Notes: a model not told the origin generated them from the letters alone. Counted from the stretch's first letter, positions 9,276 to 19,972 are shown. The stretch: DNA of 60,016 nt from Bordetella parapertussis (GCA_945883615.1 CAMCYB010000006.1:1-60016), one strand, 5' to 3'. A program made the numbers and translations.

Positions 9276-11069
9276 CTATCGATCGTCTACTTGCAAGATC
9301 GCTAAAAATGCCTCTTGAGGAATTTCAACACTACCCACTTGCTTCATACGTTTTTTACCAGCTTTTTGTTTTTCAAGTAACTTTTTCTTACGTGAAATAT
9401 CACCGCCGTAACACTTAGCCAAAACGTTTTTACGTAAGGCTTTCACATTTTCTCGGGCAATGATTTCAGAGCCTATAGCACCCTGTATCACCACGTCATA
9501 CATTTGGCGGGGTATGAGCTCGCGCATGCGTGACACGACCTCACGCGACCGATAGCGCGCATTTGAGCGGTGACAAATGCTAGACAATGCATCAACACGG
9601 TCGCCGTTAATTAACACGTCAACTTTCACCACATCAGACGGACGGTATTCTTTAAATTCGTAGTCCATTGAGGCATAACCGCGCGACACGGATTTGAGCT
9701 TGTCAAAAAAATCTAACACAATTTCAGCCAACGGAATTTCGTAGTGCAAATGCACCTGACGACCGTGATAGCTCATGTCAAGTTGTGCACCCCGTTTTTG
9801 GTTGCATAAGGTCATGACGGGTCCGACATACTCTTGGGGCATAAACAGCGTAACGGTAACGATCGGTTCACGCACCTCTTGAAAACCACCCACCTCAGGC
9901 ATACGTGAGGGGCTTTCTATTGTGATGACTTCACCGTTGTTAAGTTGTACCTCATAAACCACTGAAGGGGCTGTGGTGATGATGTCCATATCAAACTCAC
10001 GCTCTAACCGCTCTTGCACAATTTCCATGTGCAAAAGGCCCAAGAACCCGCAACGAAAGCCAAAACCTAGCGCTTGAGAAACCTCGGGTTCATACATCAA
10101 AGCGGCATCGTTAAGCTTTAGTTTTTCAAGTGAATCGCGTAACTGATCAAACTCGCTGCTTTCAACAGGATAGAGGCCAGCAAAAACCTGTGGCTGAACC
10201 TCTTTAAAACCTGGTAAAGCTGAATCAGCCGGTTTACCCGCTAGGGTAATCGTATCGCCTACTTTGGCATCTTTTAGGTCTTTGATACCTGCAATCACAA
10301 AACCCACTTCACCCGCTGAAAGCAATGTGCGGGGAACAGATTTAGGCGTAAAAACACCGACTTGTTCACAAAAATGTGTTGCGCCTGTTGCCATAAAGCT
10401 GAGCTTGTCTTTGGGCTTTAAGATGCCGTTGACCACTCGCACCAACATGACGACACCCACGTAATTATCAAACCATGAATCAATAATGAGGGCTTGTAAC
10501 TTTGCTTCAGGGTCACCCTTTGGAGGTGGAATACGAGCAACAATGGTTTCAAGAATTTCGTCAATGCCCAAACCTGTTTTGGCGCTCGCCGCAATGGCGT
10601 CGGTTGCATCAATGCCGATTACATCTTCAATTTCAGCCCTTGCACCCTCGGGGTCAGCTTGAGGAAGATCCATTTTATTTAAAACGGGTACCACTTCCAC
10701 GCCCAACTCAATTGCGGTGTAGCAGTTGGCAACGGTTTGCGCTTCGACGCCCTGTGAGGCATCAACAACTAATAATGCACCCTCGCACGCAGACAAAGAG
10801 CGGCTGACCTCATATGAAAAGTCGACGTGACCGGGGGTATCAATCAGGTTGAAATGATAGGTCTTACCATCTTTTGCAGTGTACTCAAGGGCAGCTGTTT
10901 GAGCCTTGATAGTAATCCCGCGCTCTCGTTCGATATCCATCGAGTCAAGCACTTGTGCAGACATTTCACGGTCAGCTAAACCACCGCAACGCTGAATTAA
11001 GCGGTCAGCCAAAGTTGATTTACCGTGATCAATGTGAGCAATGATAGAAAAGTTGCGTATGTGCTGCAT
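9276..11069 (-). CDS. lepA: Elongation factor 4 (LepA)
   Basis: This 597-residue translational GTPase has standard LepA length. The G1 motif is [14 protein letters not shown], the switch II motif DTPGHVDF and the G4 motif NKMDLP. The C-terminal domain unique to LepA is present, with the basic end region [19 protein letters not shown]. The factor acts in ribosome biogenesis and back-translocation. A GC-rich hairpin lies between mucD and this gene. Confidence 0.97.
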   Translation of the reverse strand: MQHIRNFSIIAHIDHGKSTLADRLIQRCGGLADREMSAQVLDSMDIERERGITIKAQTAALEYTAKDGKTYHFNLIDTPGHVDFSYEVSRSLSACEGALLVVDASQGVEAQTVANCYTAIELGVEVVPVLNKMDLPQADPEGARAEIEDVIGIDATDAIAASAKTGLGIDEILETIVARIPPPKGDPEAKLQALIIDSWFDNYVGVVMLVRVVNGILKPKDKLSFMATGATHFCEQVGVFTPKSVPRTLLSAGEVGFVIAGIKDLKDAKVGDTITLAGKPADSALPGFKEVQPQVFAGLYPVESSEFDQLRDSLEKLKLNDAALMYEPEVSQALGFGFRCGFLGLLHMEIVQERLEREFDMDIITTAPSVVYEVQLNNGEVITIESPSRMPEVGGFQEVREPIVTVTLFMPQEYVGPVMTLCNQKRGAQLDMSYHGRQVHLHYEIPLAEIVLDFFDKLKSVSRGYASMDYEFKEYRPSDVVKVDVLINGDRVDALSSICHRSNARYRSREVVSRMRELIPRQMYDVVIQGAIGSEIIARENVKALRKNVLAKCYGGDISRKKKLLEKQKAGKKRMKQVGSVEIPQEAFLAILQVDDR

Positions 11070-11126
11070 GACACCCTAACAATAGTCAAAACGACGCGCC
11101 TATTTTGCGCAAGAGCCACAAATGAT

Positions 11127-11152
11127 CCGGGGGCGTTTAAACGCGCCCCCGG
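11127..11152 (-). terminator. GC-rich hairpin between mucD and lepA
   Basis: CCGGGGGCG (27-35) pairs with CGCCCCCGG-type bases (44-52 of the same hundred) around a TTTAAAC loop, giving a stem of about 9 GC-rich pairs. It would sit just after the mucD stop on the minus strand. There is no clear T run after it in that direction, so it may act as an attenuator or RNA stabiliser rather than a full terminator. Confidence 0.4.
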
Positions 11153-11190
11153 AGTTTTATGGTGACAGAGCTATTTTAGCCCTTATAGCC

Positions 11191-12756
11191 TTATTTCGTA
11201 GACGGCTTTAACAGAACCCATTGAGTCTGTTCGCCCCGACGAACCATTAACCCAATGGGTTTAGTTTGATCAAGTTTGCCTGCAACCGATACGAACTGCT
11301 CTGGCGAGGTGATATCAGTATTACCCAATGTCAAGACCACATCACCTTGGTTTATGCCGGCGTTTACCGCCTCACCCGTAACAGCTGTAATTTCAACCCC
11401 AATTTTGAGATTAAGTTCTTTTTTTATTTCATCAGATAAGGCAACAACCGTCAGACCCAAAGCATTCATCGTAGGCTTAGCTTGAGCCAAAGGCGGGGCT
11501 TTCTCTGAACTACTGGCGACTGCAGGCGCTTGCACTTCTGCAACGGTTGCCGTCAGAGTAATGGGTTTTCCCTTGCGCCAAACCTCAACTTTCACTTTGC
11601 TATCGGGCTTTGTTGAGCCAACAACCCGTGGTAAGTCTGACCATTTTTTAATTGCCGTGCCATCAAATTTAAGAATGATGTCACCGGGCTCAATACCTGC
11701 CTTTTGTGCTGGGCCATCGGGCATGACGCCACTAATCATGGCACCCTCAGCCTTACTTAAGCCACTGGCTTGGGCAACTTCTTGACTGACCTCACCAATT
11801 TGAACACCTAAGCGACCACGTGTAACACGACCATTTTCTTTCAATTGTGCAACGACTTTCATTGCTTCATCAATCGGAATGGCAAGCGAAATACCCATAA
11901 AACCGCCACTTCGCGAAACAATTTGTGAGTTAATACCGACGACTTCACCCTTTAAGTCGAGCAAAGGACCACCCGAATTACCTGGATTAACAGCAACGTC
12001 GGTTTGAATAAACGGCAGATAATCGCCAGTTTCACGACCAATAGCACTCACAATGCCAGAGGTGACCGTCGACTCGAGACCAAACGGTGAACCTATGGCC
12101 AGTACCCACTGCCCTTTCTTCAAAGTTGCAGGGTTACCAATAGGCAAGGTAACCATATCTTTAGTGTCGACTTGAATCAGTGCGACATCTGTTCGCTCAT
12201 CGCTACCAATCACTTTGGCTTTAAATTCACGACCATCAGTCAACGTCACAATAATTTCATTCGCATCAGCCACCACATGGTGATTCGTTAAAATTGAACC
12301 GTCAGCTGAGATAAAGAAACCCGAACCGACCCCACGCGGGACGCTTCGCTCTTGAGGTGCTGGAGCATTACCACCGCCGCCGCCATGTGGGTTAGCTTTT
12401 GGGTTAGGCATACCCGGAATATTAAAGTCTGGCCCAAAAAAACGTCTAAACATTTCGTACGGATCTTGCCCATTACCCCCTGCAGGCTGAGCAGGCACTG
12501 AGGCTGTGGTGCGAATATTAACAACCGCATTTTCTGCTTTTTCAACGATTTGAGTGAAATTAGGCAAGGTCAATTGAACGAGAGTTTGGTTTGTTGCGGG
12601 CTCGTTTGTTGCGGCAACAGACAGTGAACTTGACATAAAAAAGATTAAACAGGCCGTCACACCGCTTGCAACCAACATGCGCTTAAAGGGGAGTGGTTGC
12701 GGTAAAACATTCTCAAACTTGGTTTGAAAAGGCAACCAACGATTGAATTTTTGCAT
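11191..12756 (-). CDS. mucD: Periplasmic serine protease MucD (DegP-like)
   Basis: This 521-residue DegP/HtrA-type protease follows the sigma-E regulators. The start is taken as ATG 12756, which has GGAG about 8 bases upstream and avoids overlapping rseB. A signal peptide (about 1-50, rather long before the hydrophobic core) precedes a trypsin-like domain with His in TNHHVV, Asp in ERTDVALI and Ser in NPGNSGGP, then two PDZ domains. A Gly-rich linker (PHGGGGGNAPAPQ) lies in the LA loop before the catalytic core. It degrades misfolded envelope proteins, and in pseudomonads MucD restrains sigma-E activation. Confidence 0.93.
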   Translation of the reverse strand: MQKFNRWLPFQTKFENVLPQPLPFKRMLVASGVTACLIFFMSSSLSVAATNEPATNQTLVQLTLPNFTQIVEKAENAVVNIRTTASVPAQPAGGNGQDPYEMFRRFFGPDFNIPGMPNPKANPHGGGGGNAPAPQERSVPRGVGSGFFISADGSILTNHHVVADANEIIVTLTDGREFKAKVIGSDERTDVALIQVDTKDMVTLPIGNPATLKKGQWVLAIGSPFGLESTVTSGIVSAIGRETGDYLPFIQTDVAVNPGNSGGPLLDLKGEVVGINSQIVSRSGGFMGISLAIPIDEAMKVVAQLKENGRVTRGRLGVQIGEVSQEVAQASGLSKAEGAMISGVMPDGPAQKAGIEPGDIILKFDGTAIKKWSDLPRVVGSTKPDSKVKVEVWRKGKPITLTATVAEVQAPAVASSSEKAPPLAQAKPTMNALGLTVVALSDEIKKELNLKIGVEITAVTGEAVNAGINQGDVVLTLGNTDITSPEQFVSVAGKLDQTKPIGLMVRRGEQTQWVLLKPSTK

Positions 12757-12781
12757 GAACTGCTCCGGTGAAAACAATAAA

Positions 12782-13801
12782 TTAACGCTTAGATTCAACC
12801 CGAGCTTGAGGTGCTTGAAACTCAATCGACTTGATAACTTGTGAGATCGTTTCAGGGGGTACCTCACCCAAAACGGTTATTAAATAATCTTCAACCTGCT
12901 TGGTCTGCATATTGACAGAACCAATTTGCCCTGATTTCATTGATGTTACATCAGCTTGAAGAGGCTGATGAGGTTCAATAAAAATTGATACGACGGCAAG
13001 ACCATCAGATAGCACAACCTGATGAACCCATTCATTAGGTACCAGCATACGGCTCATTTGCATTTGCTGCTCAAAACCAGCAACAGGCAATACCTTCCAA
13101 CCTAAAACCTTTAAATCAATTGGTTTTTGAACACTTTCAATAACTTGCCAACCCTCGGTTGACCCATTGGGTAAAAAAGCTTGGTCACTGATTTCACCAC
13201 CTATTTTAATTTCACTAAATGAGATCTGCTCAATAACCTGACCTTGAGTGTTGATAACTTGTGATTTGAGTAAAAGATTAGTTTCGGTGTCAACACACAT
13301 GGTATAAGCACGACGTTGATTATCTCGTGGCTTGATGTCATAACGCTGACAAGTGCGGCCGGCAACCCGATGGGGCTTAGGGTCTAGCCAAAGCGTGTAG
13401 TTTTTTAAAACTGCATGCATGTCACCGACGGCTAGATCTGGAAAACGTCGGCCCGCGGCGGGCTCAATTAAGATCGTTTTTTGATCAGGTATTAAACACT
13501 GAACGACATTGTTAAAACGCAAATATTCACGCGGTGCGTCATCAAGCTCAATGAGGCGCTCTTGCTGATTTTTTCCATCGAAACGATGAATAATGCGCAT
13601 CGAGTGCATGGCGCCATTTTCCTGATACGCAAACAAACCTTCATAAGTTAATGTCTGCGCTGCGCTCTGCACGCGACTCAAAACATCGTGAGTTTGTGTG
13701 GGGGTTTGCTCAATTAAAGCCGCTGCAAAAGTTGAACTGGCCTGAAAGCAAGATACACACAATAAACATAAAGCAAAGCGTCTCAAAAAGTGAAAAATCA
13801 C
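12782..13801 (-). CDS. rseB: Sigma-E regulatory protein RseB/MucB
   Basis: This 339-residue exported protein binds the anti-sigma factor and shields it from DegS-type cleavage; in E. coli it also senses lipoprotein or LPS intermediates. A signal peptide ends near AFA/ALI (about residue 28). The LolA-like N-terminal domain is recognisable in VQSAAQTLTYEGLFAYQ, and the C-terminal domain includes GWKVLPVAGFEQ. It overlaps rseA by 4 bases. Confidence 0.92.
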   Translation of the reverse strand: MIFHFLRRFALCLLCVSCFQASSTFAAALIEQTPTQTHDVLSRVQSAAQTLTYEGLFAYQENGAMHSMRIIHRFDGKNQQERLIELDDAPREYLRFNNVVQCLIPDQKTILIEPAAGRRFPDLAVGDMHAVLKNYTLWLDPKPHRVAGRTCQRYDIKPRDNQRRAYTMCVDTETNLLLKSQVINTQGQVIEQISFSEIKIGGEISDQAFLPNGSTEGWQVIESVQKPIDLKVLGWKVLPVAGFEQQMQMSRMLVPNEWVHQVVLSDGLAVVSIFIEPHQPLQADVTSMKSGQIGSVNMQTKQVEDYLITVLGEVPPETISQVIKSIEFQAPQARVESKR

Positions 13802-14346
13802 TTGATAACCTCGTCAAGTGATGGGCGCGCTTGCACAACGGCAGGGCCAGACAAATCACGATGAGCCCGAACGTAGGAATTCAGTCGTGCAGAGGTCGCT
13901 ATGGGCGGGTTATTTGCTCGGGCAAACTGTGGTGCAGTCTGCGTACCTTGCATTTGGTCAATGATTGGGCGCGCGACCCAAACCACTGAAGCCACCGCAG
14001 CCGCCATAGCAAGCGTGGGCCAAAACCGTTGCCAACGTGATGTGGCTGAATTAGCGTTTAATTTTAGAGGGGAAGGCATTACCAAAACAGGTTCTTGATC
14101 AACCCTAAGAGCAATCTGATCTGCTAGGTTAGATGATAACTTTAGCGCCAAACCAGGGCTACGCATAACGTCACCAATTAAATGATAAATTTCCCAATTT
14201 TGTTTTTGTGCAAGCAATAAATCAATGCGTTCTTGATCAAAATGATCAAAATCTTCAGCATCTACGCTGGCCGATAAGCGCTCTAAGCTATACAGCTCTA
14301 GATTAACGATGTGACTGTCTTTTTGACCGTTATGTTGATTGCTCAT
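13798..14346 (-). CDS. rseA: Anti-sigma-E factor RseA/MucA
   Basis: This 182-residue protein has an N-terminal sigma-binding region (about 10-75: LERLSASVDAEDFD), one membrane segment near 112-130 (FWPTLAMAAAVASVVWVA) and a short periplasmic part. It holds RpoE inactive at the membrane until proteolysis. It is downstream of rpoE by 12 bp and overlaps rseB by 4 bp, so the three are one operon. Confidence 0.92.
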   Translation of the reverse strand: MSNQHNGQKDSHIVNLELYSLERLSASVDAEDFDHFDQERIDLLLAQKQNWEIYHLIGDVMRSPGLALKLSSNLADQIALRVDQEPVLVMPSPLKLNANSATSRWQRFWPTLAMAAAVASVVWVARPIIDQMQGTQTAPQFARANNPPIATSARLNSYVRAHRDLSGPAVVQARPSLDEVIK

Positions 14347-14358
14347 TTGCGGCGTTCC

Positions 14359-14967
14359 TTACCATCTCTGGTTGCCTTCATTTCCCATAATGGGTCTTAG
14401 CTTTGAAGCGATGGCTTCTCTTGCCCTAAAAATACGAGACCTCACTGTGCCGATTGGGCAATTCATAGCCAGTGCGATATCTTCATAGCTCATGCCATCA
14501 ATTTCACGAAAAACAATAGCGCGGCGCAATTCTTCAGGCAAAGATTCAATAGTTTCATTGACGCTGGCTGCAATTTCCCGAGTAACCATCTCGGCTTCTG
14601 GATTATGACTGTCTGTTAGGTTGTCTATTTCGCTAAAAGTTTCATCGTTATCTGTAACATTTGAACTGGGGGCGCTGGGTCGACGGCTATTTTGTGACAT
14701 CCAGTTGCGAGCTGTGTTGATGGCGATGCGATAGAGCCAGGTATAAAAAGCGCTGTCACCCCGAAACTGGGGCAAAGCTTTGTAAGCTTTAATAAAAGCC
14801 TCTTGAGCGACGTCTTCAATTTCATTTTGATCACGAATCATTCGTGATAACAAGCGAATGATTTTTCGTTGATACTTAAGCACCAATAGATCAAAGGCTT
14901 TTTTATCGCCCTTTTGTACGCGTTCAACTAACGCAGCATCAATATCACGTTCGCTCAGCCCTGCCAT
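14359..14967 (-). CDS. rpoE: ECF sigma factor RpoE/AlgU
   Basis: This 202-residue ECF sigma factor has region 2 near 20-95 (with DVAQEAFIKAYKALPQFRG) and region 4 near 135-185 (GMSYEDIALAMNCPIGTVRSRIF, cited here in part). It directs transcription of envelope stress genes and probably of its own operon. It begins directly at the stop of the small upstream gene (0-bp gap). Confidence 0.95.
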   Translation of the reverse strand: MAGLSERDIDAALVERVQKGDKKAFDLLVLKYQRKIIRLLSRMIRDQNEIEDVAQEAFIKAYKALPQFRGDSAFYTWLYRIAINTARNWMSQNSRRPSAPSSNVTDNDETFSEIDNLTDSHNPEAEMVTREIAASVNETIESLPEELRRAIVFREIDGMSYEDIALAMNCPIGTVRSRIFRAREAIASKLRPIMGNEGNQRW

Positions 14968-15354
14968 TTAAGCTGCCTTAACAACTGGCGAAAAAGTCGC
15001 TTGATTTAATAAGCATATGCTGGCCCAACGGTAATTTTGAGATGTGTTTTTACTACGCCAAACAGTTAGCGTGTAAGTTAACGCATTTTGTGTACAAGGG
15101 TCTTGCAACTTACCGACCAAGGTGAACCCCCATGCATGCCACCACACAGATTTGATGATTAACAAACATTTTTGACCTGTTTGTGTTTTAACAAAAACGT
15201 GCTGTGGCTCAAACCAAAGATGCGATAAAACACCCACGACATGCTTTATTTTTCTAGCTTGCCTGAAGTGTATAAAATACAATCCGCCTAAATAAGCTAG
15301 GGCTAGGAATGAAGACCAACCCCAAAGCAATTGCCAATAGACGTTAAGAACCAC
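14968..15354 (-). CDS. Small membrane protein, YgfX-like (uncertain)
   Basis: This 128-residue protein has hydrophobic segments near 5-28 and possibly near 70-85. It is rich in Trp and His, and its layout (membrane hairpin then a beta-rich tail) resembles the YgfX/CptA-type small protein that often lies between fabF and rpoE in related genomes. No motif proves this. The frame opens immediately after an in-frame TAA, so the GTG at 15354 is the earliest possible start. A TATAAT hexamer on the minus strand (15383-15378) lies about 25 bp upstream. Confidence 0.55.
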   Translation of the reverse strand: MVLNVYWQLLWGWSSFLALAYLGGLYFIHFRQARKIKHVVGVLSHLWFEPQHVFVKTQTGQKCLLIIKSVWWHAWGFTLVGKLQDPCTQNALTYTLTVWRSKNTSQNYRWASICLLNQATFSPVVKAA

Positions 15355-15477
15355 TTAATACAGCCATTGAAACGGCCATTATAGATATCAATTGAATACT
15401 TTTAGGCTTAGTTAGACAAATCTGAATCGTTTTTTTCGCCATGCATTCGGGTAAAACTGCCGTTAATTCGGGCACAT

Positions 15478-16707
15478 TTAAACTCTTTTAATAGCCATTG
15501 AGCCATTCGTACCACCGAAACCAAACGAATTAGACAGTGCAACATCAATTTTTAGATCACGCGCTTCGTTTGCGCAATAGTCAAGATCACATTCGGGGTC
15601 TTGATTAAAAATATTAATTGTGGGGGGTGAAACTTGGTTATAGACAGCCAAGGTTGTAAACACCGCCTCAATACCGCCTGCAGCCCCCAACAAATGGCCT
15701 GTCATCGATTTCGTGGAATTAATAACAAGTTTTTTAGCGTGCTCACCAAAAGCAAGCTTGATAGCATCTGTTTCGTTTTTATCGCCGATTGGCGTTGATG
15801 TACCGTGCGCATTGACATACTGCACTTGATCAACATGAATACCCGCATGATTTAACGCCATCGCAATGCCTCGTCTTGGACCATCGCAATCAGGTGCAGT
15901 AATGTGATGCGCATCTGAACTTAAACCGTAACCCACAAACTCACCATAAATGCGTGCACCGCGTTTTTTTGCATGTTCGTATTCTTCCAGCACCAATACA
16001 CCCGCGCCTTCCCCCATGACAAAACCATCTCTGTCGATATCCCAAGGGCGTGAAGCAGTTGTCGGATCATCATTGCGAGTTGATAAGGCACGCATCGCTG
16101 CGAAGCCACCAATACCAAGCGGTGAAATTGTGGCCTCGGTGCCACCTGCCACCATGACATCAGCATCGCCATACTCGATCAAACGTGCTGCATCACCAAT
16201 CGAATGCAAACCTGTCGTGCATGCTGAAACAACTGCATAAGAGGGGCCCTTAAGATTCAACATGATTGATAAATGACCTGAAACTAAATTGATCAGTGAC
16301 CCCGGCACAAAGAAAGGCGAAATGCGGCGTGGGCCTTTAGCAAGATATTCAGTTTGAGTTTCTTCAATTCGATGCAAACCACCAATGCCAGACCCCACGA
16401 TAACGCCTGCGCGAGTTGATGATTCATCAGTTAATTCGATGCCAGAATCTTTCCACGCTTGAATACCTGCTGCAATGCCATAATGAATAAAAGTATCCAT
16501 TTGACGGGCCTCTTTAGCAGACAGGTATTGCGTAATATCAAAATCTTTAACTTCGCCTGCAATGTGGCAACTGAAATCAGTTGGGTCAAAACGCGTGATT
16601 CGCCCAATACCACTTTGACCGCCAACAATATTTTGCCAAGCGGTTTGAATGTCATTTCCAACGGGCGAGACAATACCCAACCCTGTAATTACCACGCGTC
16701 GTTTCAA
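15478..16707 (-). CDS. fabF: 3-oxoacyl-ACP synthase II (FabF)
   Basis: This 409-residue condensing enzyme elongates acyl-ACP with malonyl-ACP. The catalytic triad motifs are SACTTGLHSIGDA (Cys), NAHGTSTPIGD (His) and SMTGHLLGAAGG (His). The start is taken as TTG 16707, giving the usual KRRVVITGLG N terminus, because AAAGGAGC lies 5 bases ahead of it; a longer frame upstream adds 14 residues without family support. It is the last gene of the fatty-acid block, about 140 bp after acpP. Confidence 0.95.
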   Translation of the reverse strand: MKRRVVITGLGIVSPVGNDIQTAWQNIVGGQSGIGRITRFDPTDFSCHIAGEVKDFDITQYLSAKEARQMDTFIHYGIAAGIQAWKDSGIELTDESSTRAGVIVGSGIGGLHRIEETQTEYLAKGPRRISPFFVPGSLINLVSGHLSIMLNLKGPSYAVVSACTTGLHSIGDAARLIEYGDADVMVAGGTEATISPLGIGGFAAMRALSTRNDDPTTASRPWDIDRDGFVMGEGAGVLVLEEYEHAKKRGARIYGEFVGYGLSSDAHHITAPDCDGPRRGIAMALNHAGIHVDQVQYVNAHGTSTPIGDKNETDAIKLAFGEHAKKLVINSTKSMTGHLLGAAGGIEAVFTTLAVYNQVSPPTINIFNQDPECDLDYCANEARDLKIDVALSNSFGFGGTNGSMAIKRV

Positions 16708-16845
16708 GACGAGCTCCTTTGGTTCAAAAACCAAGGCGGTCAAGGCCAAAGATGTGTCTGGGCACCAGAAGTTTAAGTGCTCTCTAGTGCAGATTTAACT
16801 TAAGCCCGACCGCCCCGATGCACACATTAAAGTATGCAAAAAAAA

Positions 16846-17085
16846 TTACTTTTTCGAGTTTGATTCGATGTAATCAACAGCCTGTTTAACAGTTGTGATT
16901 TTTTCAGCTTCTTCGTCGGGAATTTCTGTTTCAAATTCATCTTCAAGAGCCATAACAAGCTCGACCATGTCGAGCGAGTCGGCACCGAGATCGTCAAGAA
17001 AAGATGACTCGTTTTTGATCTCGGCCTCGTTAACGCCAAGTTGCTCAGCGACAATCTTCTTAACTCGCTGTTCGATGCTTTCCAT
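16846..17085 (-). CDS. acpP: Acyl carrier protein
   Basis: This acidic 79-residue four-helix carrier has the phosphopantetheine Ser in [10 protein letters not shown] (about residue 37). It shuttles growing acyl chains between the Fab enzymes encoded next to it. The Shine-Dalgarno GGAG lies just upstream of ATG. The length is normal. Confidence 0.98.
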   Translation of the reverse strand: MESIEQRVKKIVAEQLGVNEAEIKNESSFLDDLGADSLDMVELVMALEDEFETEIPDEEAEKITTVKQAVDYIESNSKK

Positions 17086-17150
17086 TCATATCTCCAGGTG
17101 GGGAAAAAAATTCTATTTGATTATAGCTAAGCGGCAAAAATAAAACTTTA

Positions 17151-17888
17151 CTACATGTACATGCCGCCATTTACATGCAAAGTGGTACCCGTAATATAGT
17201 CTGCTGAAGAAGAAGCCAAAAAGGCAACTGCTTGAGCGATTTCATGGGGTGCGCCAAGGCGACCCAATGGAATTTGTGTCAAAAGCGCAGCTTTTTGGCC
17301 TGCATCAAGCTTATCAGTCATGTCAGTCGCAATAAAACCGGGCGCAACACAATTAACTGTGATGTTTCGGCTACCCAGCTCTCGGGCCAGTGCACGCGAC
17401 ATACCTGTCACGCCTGCTTTTGCAGCTGCATAATTTGCTTGACCCGCGTTACCGCTTGAGCCCACCACCGACGTAATGTTAATAATACGACCCCAACGGG
17501 CCTTCATCATGCCACGCAGCACAGCGCGCGAAAGCCTAAAAACACTTGTTAAATTCGTTTCAATAACCGCAGCCCAATCGTCGTCTTTCATGCGCATGGC
17601 GAGTGTATCGCGAGTAATACCGGCGTTATTAACCAAAATATGAGGACCTGCATCGGCCTCTTTGCCCATGGCTTCAATTAAATCAGTGCAATCTTGTGCA
17701 TTATTAACATTCAATACAACGCCTCGGCCACCCAAGCTAGATAAACTAGCACTGATCGCTGCTGCACCGGCCTCAGAGGTGGCGGTACCCACAACGGTGG
17801 CGCCTTTTTCAGCTAAAAGTAGAGCGATCGATTGCCCAATACCGCGTGAAGCGCCCGTTACCAGTGCTGTTTTACCCTTTAATTCCAT
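17151..17888 (-). CDS. fabG: 3-oxoacyl-ACP reductase (FabG)
   Basis: This 245-residue short-chain dehydrogenase is the NADPH-dependent ketoreductase of fatty-acid elongation. Visible are the Rossmann motif TGASRGIGQS (about 12-21), NNAGITRD, the catalytic Ser in the INITSVVG region, and YAAAKAGV with Tyr and Lys. It ends with GGMYM, typical of FabG. It lies between fabD and acpP. Confidence 0.97.
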   Translation of the reverse strand: MELKGKTALVTGASRGIGQSIALLLAEKGATVVGTATSEAGAAAISASLSSLGGRGVVLNVNNAQDCTDLIEAMGKEADAGPHILVNNAGITRDTLAMRMKDDDWAAVIETNLTSVFRLSRAVLRGMMKARWGRIINITSVVGSSGNAGQANYAAAKAGVTGMSRALARELGSRNITVNCVAPGFIATDMTDKLDAGQKAALLTQIPLGRLGAPHEIAQAVAFLASSSADYITGTTLHVNGGMYM

Positions 17889-17987
17889 AACTATAATTTC
17901 CTCAGTGGATGGCTTTTATTTAGCTTTTATTTAGCGTTTACTGTGCTTTTTCTTATAACATCAAGTGATTATATTTTTCATTAACAA

Positions 17988-18920
17988 TTATGTGGACATC
18001 GTCTTAAGCGCAAGCTGTAACGATTCTGGGTCAGCTACCGATAGACCTGTCATGTCAGGGTCTATGCGCTTAACCAAACCCGCGAGCACTTTTCCGGGGC
18101 CGCACTCAATAATATGCGTTATACCTGCATTGCGCATGGCTTGTACCGTACGCACCCACTGCACTGCATGCCAAGCCTGGCTGACTAGGGCCGCTTGAAT
18201 CTCAACAGACGACTGATGTGTCAGCACATCAACATTATGAATCACGGGAACAGTGGGCATATCAATGTTCACTTGCGCTAAAGCCTGAGCCAAAACATCT
18301 GCAGCGGGTTTTATTAAACTAGAATGAAAGGGAGCTGAAACGGGCAAGCGTATTGCACGTTTTGCGCCCGCAGCTTTCGCTGTAACCATAGCGCGCTCAA
18401 CTGCGGCCTCGTGGCCTGCTATAACAACTTGGTTAGGGGCATTAAAGTTAACAGCCTCTACGACTTGACCCTGCGCTGCCAAGTCGCAGGCTACTTTTAC
18501 AGCCTCATCATCTAGACCTAAAATTGCAGCCATCGCCCCTGTACCGACAGGAACAGCCGCTTGCATCGCATCGGCTCGAATACGAACTAAACGCACAGCA
18601 TCTTCAAGCTTGAGCGCACCCGATGCGGTCAGCGCGGCATACTCGCCTAAACTATGACCGGCCATTAACGCTGGAGCGGGGCCGCCGGCGCAAACCCATG
18701 CTGTATGAGCTGCCAAACCTGCGACCAACATGGCGGGTTGCGTGTTAGTTGTTAAATTTAACGACTCAATGGGGCCGTGTGCAATCAAGCCGGCTAAGTC
18801 GCTACCGAGCGCATCGTTGGCACGAGCGAGCAACTGCTCGACCTCAGCATACCCTTGCCAAGCATCAAGCATGCCAACTGACTGAGAACCTTGACCAGGA
18901 AATACGAAAGCGAACTTCAT
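17988..18920 (-). CDS. fabD: Malonyl-CoA:ACP transacylase (FabD)
   Basis: This 310-residue transacylase loads malonate on ACP. The nucleophile Ser is in GHSLGEYAAL (about residue 92), and the second His in the VSAPFHSSL motif near 200. The N terminus MKFAFVFPGQGSQ is diagnostic. It sits between fabH and fabG. Confidence 0.97.
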   Translation of the reverse strand: MKFAFVFPGQGSQSVGMLDAWQGYAEVEQLLARANDALGSDLAGLIAHGPIESLNLTTNTQPAMLVAGLAAHTAWVCAGGPAPALMAGHSLGEYAALTASGALKLEDAVRLVRIRADAMQAAVPVGTGAMAAILGLDDEAVKVACDLAAQGQVVEAVNFNAPNQVVIAGHEAAVERAMVTAKAAGAKRAIRLPVSAPFHSSLIKPAADVLAQALAQVNIDMPTVPVIHNVDVLTHQSSVEIQAALVSQAWHAVQWVRTVQAMRNAGITHIIECGPGKVLAGLVKRIDPDMTGLSVADPESLQLALKTMST

Positions 18921-18985
18921 ACATTGGGCCTTTTTTTAATAAAAACGCATGAGGCGTTATTTTGTAAATAGTCTAAATGAAAATA

Positions 18986-19972
18986 TTACATTTTTAACAA
19001 TACAGAGCCCCACGTAAACCCGCCCCCAACACCTTGCAACAAAACAATTTGACCTGCTTTGACTCGGCCATCACGCAAAGCGACATCAAGCGCAAGGGGT
19101 ACGCTTGCAGCAGAGGTATTAGCATGACGATCGAGTGTTACAACGACCTTATCTAAACTTATGCTCAGCTTTTTAGCGAGCAAACTAAGAATGCGAAGAT
19201 TTGCTTGATGGGGAATTAACCAATCAACCTCATTCACAGATAAACCTGCTTGCTTAAGAACGTCATGCGCAGATTTTTCAAGCACGTTGATGGCTTGCTT
19301 AAATACAGCTTGACCATCCATACGTAAAAAAGGGTCGCCGGTAACTTGACCATGCGAAACTTGACCTGCTGTGCACAATATATTTTGTTGACGACCATCG
19401 GCATGTAAACCTGCTGCCAAAATGCCAGGCTCGTTTGAGGCTTGCAAAATGACTGCGCCCGCACCGTCGCCAAAAAGCACACAAGTACCGCGATCATTCC
19501 AGTCGAGAATACGAGAAAAAACTTCAGCACCAATAATGAGAGCACAACGTGCTTGCTGGGCTTTAATAAAACAGTCTGCTGTCACCATAGCGTAAACAAA
19601 ACCGCTACAAACAGCTTGGACGTCAAATGCCGCTGCACCATGATTACCCAAATTAGCCTGAACTAAACAAGCTGTACTTGGAAAAATGTGGTCAGGTGTT
19701 GAGGTCGCAACAATGATTAAATCAATATCACTGGCTTGTATGCCTGCTTTTTCAATGGCACGTTGCGCCGCGAGGGTGGCCAAGTCACTCGTATTGACGC
19801 CTGGCTCGGCGATATGACGCTGATGAATACCGGTTCGGTCAAGTATCCATTGATGGGACGTTTCAACACCTCGTGAAGCGAGCTCTGCAGCCAAGTCATC
19901 ATTACTGACCACACGTTCGGGTAACGCACTGCCCGTACCCGTTATACGAGAAAAAGTGGAAGCCGTTGTCAT
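18986..19972 (-). CDS. fabH: 3-oxoacyl-ACP synthase III (FabH)
   Basis: This 328-residue enzyme starts fatty-acid synthesis by condensing acetyl-CoA with malonyl-ACP. The active-site Cys is in [10 protein letters not shown], the His in PHQANLRI, and the Asn in [13 protein letters not shown]. Its first codons overlap the plsX end by 4 bases. Confidence 0.97.
   Translation of the reverse strand: MTTASTFSRITGTGSALPERVVSNDDLAAELASRGVETSHQWILDRTGIHQRHIAEPGVNTSDLATLAAQRAIEKAGIQASDIDLIIVATSTPDHIFPSTACLVQANLGNHGAAAFDVQAVCSGFVYAMVTADCFIKAQQARCALIIGAEVFSRILDWNDRGTCVLFGDGAGAVILQASNEPGILAAGLHADGRQQNILCTAGQVSHGQVTGDPFLRMDGQAVFKQAINVLEKSAHDVLKQAGLSVNEVDWLIPHQANLRILSLLAKKLSISLDKVVVTLDRHANTSAASVPLALDVALRDGRVKAGQIVLLQGVGGGFTWGSVLLKM

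Noticed and set aside
12757..12867. 37-residue N-terminal extension of MucD overlapping rseB
   Set aside because: The shorter start at 12756 has a good ribosome site and yields a signal peptide; the extension lies inside rseB.
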